A DNA stretch of 64,000 bases from contig JARHVA010006308.1 in NCBI GenBank assembly GCA_037957365.1, positions 571,001-635,000 on the forward strand, given 5' to 3'. The notes beneath the pieces were generated by a model, which was given only the letters and a program-made list of their open reading frames with translations, was not told the origin of the DNA and searched no databases. Of the stretch, positions 62,723 through 64,000 are shown piece by piece; the first letter of the stretch is position 1; every line of letters starts with the position of its first letter. The position numbers and the translations under genes are program-made. This stretch comes from Torreya grandis. Lineage: Eukaryota > Streptophyta > Pinopsida > Cupressales > Taxaceae.

Positions 62723-64000
62723 TGAAATAACTCAAAAAACATTGGAATTGTTTATCAAAGTATACTTTTGATACATTTTAGACCGTCTTGATAATGCAAC
62801 AAAATGTTAATAAACTACACATTACGTGATTGGAACCAAAGGAGGGGAAGCTGAGAAAATTAACTAGAGGTAAGTACATACAAAAGGCATTATGGGGAAA
62901 CTAGTTGCTATTTATAGGGATTATGGGATTCAAGGTGTATCAATACACACATACAATTTTATGTCTTAAATACCATAAGTGGTACTCACTATACCCTCAT
63001 AGGACCATTTCTAGGTCTTTAACCCTAGCTAAATGCCTCATTCTCCTTAGTGGGTTTGAACCCCTATCAAGGATGGCTAATTTAAAAAAAGGAATTAGAT
63101 GATAAGGTTAGACTTAGGGTTCTTGGGTTATCAAATTAAGATACAAACATTATAATACACAAGCATTCAAAAATTAAAAGACGACATTAATTCCATACAT
63201 GTAGATTTATAATCCTTTATTCATCAATTATAAAACATAAAAGCAAACATATTTAATAAATTTTTTTTGAGTGCTACCAGTTGGGTTACAACACCTTATA
63301 TCCTTTAAGGTCACTACACTTGTATGTTCAACATTCATATCAAACATGGATGTTTATAAATGCTAATCTATAGTTTATTCAACTAATATTAATTGGCACA
63401 ACCAATAATATATAAAGTAGTGTAAGACCTTCAAGTAATTAAATCAAGGTTTCCTTATAATTTATGAAATCAATAATAAAATTATACCCTCATTATGAAA
63501 TATCATTCCTTATTCCATACATTATTTCCCAAATGAATATCAATGTGATAATAATTCATTTCAACAAGAAAGAATAAATAATTAAAGCAACAAAATTTAT
63601 TCAAGCGTTAAGATGAGTGGAACCCAAATAAAATGTTCATCATAAGGAAATTTCACAAATTTTTACTGTGGGTTGCCCAAGCAACTAGCTAATTAGGTTT
63701 ATTTGAGTTTCAAGATGAGTGGAACCCAAATAAAAGGTTCTACTCAAAAAACTCTTATAAACCTATTGTTGGCAGCGATGGCAACCTACTAGGTAAGTTA
63801 AACTCAAAGGAAGGAGTTAATAGATATAAATTTCATTTTAATTTAACATGAAAATATAACTAGTGATTTTTTAAGACTTTCATTTAGTTTTACATAATGT
63901 ATTCAATTAAGCATATAAAGAAAGTATTGTGCATGATTATTGCATTTTAATTTTATTTGATTGGAGAAATGATGACATATAATGGAAACATACCTTAGAC
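62723..64000 (-). repeat. 5' LTR of element 6 (partial, runs off the window)
   Basis: Aligns with 52623-53951. About 50 bases present in the 3' LTR (about 53861-53911) are missing here near 63961. Differences are largely transitions. The remaining 4 kb or so lies beyond 64000. Confidence 0.9.

Overview
KIND OF DNA. This is a plant nuclear intergenic segment, very AT-rich (roughly 70% A+T by eye), with few CpG dinucleotides and no gene that looks alive. I found no host exon, tRNA, rRNA or CRISPR array. Almost every recognisable block is a decayed retrotransposon: Ty3/gypsy with chromodomain remnants, Ty3/gypsy with an Athila/Tat-type gag, a Sirevirus-like Ty1/copia element, and L1-type LINEs. 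The very long LTRs (1.3, 2.7, 3.3, about 3.6 and 5.4 kb), nesting and heavy C-to-T/G-to-A decay suggest a large-genome, low-GC seed plant. Welwitschia-like gymnosperm DNA would fit, but that species guess is weak inference. LAYOUT, LEFT TO RIGHT. 285-9372: element 1, Ty3/gypsy, + strand, two approx. 2.65 kb LTRs around wrecked RT, RNase H, integrase and chromodomain. 9373-10999: unassigned. 11000-12177: an L1 fragment with the endonuclease and linker part, cut off where element 2 begins. 12178-19287: element 2, + strand, 1.3 kb LTRs, gag and protease but no polymerase. 19312-24772: element 3, the same family on the - strand, head to tail against element 2, so that two LTRs form a large inverted repeat. 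24775-28035: a second L1 piece with linker, RT and the C-terminal zinc-binding region. 28036-30723: unassigned DNA, two dinucleotide arrays and one arm of an 0.84 kb inverted repeat. 30724-52622: element 4, - strand; LTR A (30724-34339), an internal region with no visible coding, and LTR B (39348 onward). LTR B is split by element 5. 40357-50463: element 5, Sirevirus-like, + strand, 3.2-3.3 kb LTRs, a coiled-coil/zinc-knuckle gag, repeated polypurine tracts, no RT, and a 5-bp target duplication. 52623-64000: element 6, Ty3/gypsy, - strand, a 5.4 kb 3' LTR, gag, protease, RT, RNase H, integrase and chromodomain remnants, PBS, and the first 1.28 kb of the 5' LTR, which runs off the window. HOW IT FITS TOGETHER. 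Nesting gives a partial order: element 4 is older than elements 5 and 6, which both sit inside its LTR B; element 2 is younger than the L1 it interrupts. No functional gene network exists here. The most unusual observations are two copies of one gag-protease-only family that share the same polymerase-less layout, the inverted LTR junction, the clean paralogous 'empty site' for element 5, and hairpins kept in related LTRs. I did not find evidence for a new biological system other than these transposon architectures. All identities and ages are by-eye estimates.
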